Below, piece by piece: positions 6,499-7,163 of a stretch of 7,163 bases of DNA (positions are counted from its first letter, which is position 1; every line of letters begins with the position of its first letter). Source of the stretch: Candidatus Methanocomedens sp. (lineage in GTDB: Archaea; Halobacteriota; Methanosarcinia; Methanosarcinales; Methanocomedenaceae). Location: the NCBI GenBank assembly GCA_009649835.1, contig PYCK01000123.1:1-7163 (forward strand), written 5' to 3'. The notes under the pieces are model-generated. The model had not been told where the DNA came from, searched no databases, and was given only the letters and a program-made list of their open reading frames with translations. A program made the position numbers and the translations under genes.

Positions 6499-7163
6499 AT
6501 GAGATATAAAGTGGTCCTTAATACCCTGGGAATTATCCTGAAATACCTGGGGATCTTAATGCTTATCCCGGCACTGGTGGGATATTATTATTCCCTGCAT
6601 GACCCGGCCCAGTTCCCATCTGTTATGGTATTCATATATTCGTTTTTGGTCACAACTTCAGTGGGGCTTGCGCTGCAATATACCAATCGCAGCAGCGATG
6701 AGTTCAGGAACAGAGAGAGTTTTGGCATCGTGGCTTTTGCCTGGCTCCTGGCAGCAATATTTGGTGCTTTGCCCTTCCTGATGAGCGGGATGCAGCCAGT
6801 CGATGCCCTGTTCGAGTCCATGTCAGGCTTTACCACCACTGGCGCCACCATTATGACAGATATCGAGTCCCATTCAAAGGCCTTGCTGTTCTGGCGTTGT
6901 TTTATGCAGTGGCTGGGCGGCATGGGTATCATCATGCTGTTTTTGGCCATCCTGCCCAAACTGGCAGTGGCGGGCCGCCAGTTATTCAAGGCAGAGGCGC
7001 CAGGGCCTACTGAAGATAAACTCAAGCCCAGGCTCAAAGAGACGGCTAAGATACTGTGGATGGTGTATGTGGTCATTTCAGCAGTTGAGTTCATTGCACT
7101 GCTGTTGGCCGGTATGGGGGTGTACGACAGCCTGACCCATACCTTCACTACCATGGCATGCGG
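6499..7163 (+). CDS. trkH: Trk-type potassium translocation subunit TrkH, copy 2 (partial, 3' end outside window)
   Basis: An open frame runs from ATG 6499 to the window edge without a stop, giving 221 complete codons of an expected 480 or so. The N-terminus MRYKVVLNTLGIILKYLGIL leads into the first membrane segment (about 10-31). More hydrophobic segments follow near 43-60, 76-95, 139-153 and 186-206. The first pore loop MSGFTTTGATIM (108-119) is canonical, with filter Gly115, and QWLGGMGI (137-144) matches the family. The fragment ends at HTFTTMAC plus two bases of a probable Gly codon, which is the start of pore loop 2. An in-frame ATG at 6487 would add four residues; 6499 gives the usual family start. 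It is clearly a paralogue and not a recent duplicate of trkH-1, since identity is confined to the conserved motifs. It probably shares TrkA with copy 1. Confidence 0.9.
   Translation, partial: MRYKVVLNTLGIILKYLGILMLIPALVGYYYSLHDPAQFPSVMVFIYSFLVTTSVGLALQYTNRSSDEFRNRESFGIVAFAWLLAAIFGALPFLMSGMQPVDALFESMSGFTTTGATIMTDIESHSKALLFWRCFMQWLGGMGIIMLFLAILPKLAVAGRQLFKAEAPGPTEDKLKPRLKETAKILWMVYVVISAVEFIALLLAGMGVYDSLTHTFTTMAC

Noticed and set aside
6588..7154. 188-codon open frame on the minus strand opposite trkH-2
   Set aside because: It lies wholly antisense to a clear TrkH coding frame with canonical pore motifs, and its translation has no recognisable domain. Long antisense frames are common opposite membrane-protein genes.

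Overview
The window looks like ordinary chromosomal DNA from a euryarchaeon, most likely a methanogen or ANME-type relative (Methanosarcinia-like). The evidence is a Hel308/Hjm helicase of the archaeal single-polypeptide type, GGTGA-type Shine-Dalgarno sites, TATA-like boxes in place of bacterial -35/-10 elements, a possible leaderless start, and heavy use of AGG (Arg) and ATA (Ile) codons. The lineage is inferred from protein resemblance and not proven. There is no RNA gene, CRISPR array, insertion sequence or clear sign of recent transfer.

Layout. (1) Positions 15-1172, minus strand: dapL, an LL-diaminopimelate aminotransferase for lysine biosynthesis. (2) Positions 1173-1264: a compact divergent promoter with one TATA-like core and a perfect 7-2-7 palindrome. 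(3) Positions 1265-3496, plus strand: hel308, a superfamily 2 DNA helicase that acts at stalled forks; it carries an unusual Ser/Thr/Gly tripeptide repeat and a PIP-box-like C-terminus. (4) Positions 3497-3662: an AT-rich leader holding six tandem 13-bp repeats just before the Shine-Dalgarno site of the next gene. (5) Positions 3663-4994: trkA. (6) Positions 5007-6458: trkH. (7) Position 6499 to the window end: a second trkH paralogue, cut off by the window edge.

The last three genes form a potassium-uptake cluster, trkA-trkH-trkH. TrkA is a cytoplasmic NAD-binding gating protein with two RCK units. Each TrkH is a membrane K+ translocation subunit with P-loops. One TrkA next to two different TrkH proteins suggests two channels sharing a regulator. 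They differ in the first pore loop: the first TrkH has TGTGL, and the second has the canonical TTTGA.

I found no undescribed multi-gene system. The points most worth a second look are the 13-bp array before trkA, the palindrome in the dapL/hel308 divergent promoter, the in-frame repeat expansion in Hel308, and the non-ATG starts in the trk cluster. Only the 3' part of trkH-2 is missing. No gene-free stretch exceeds 300 bases.
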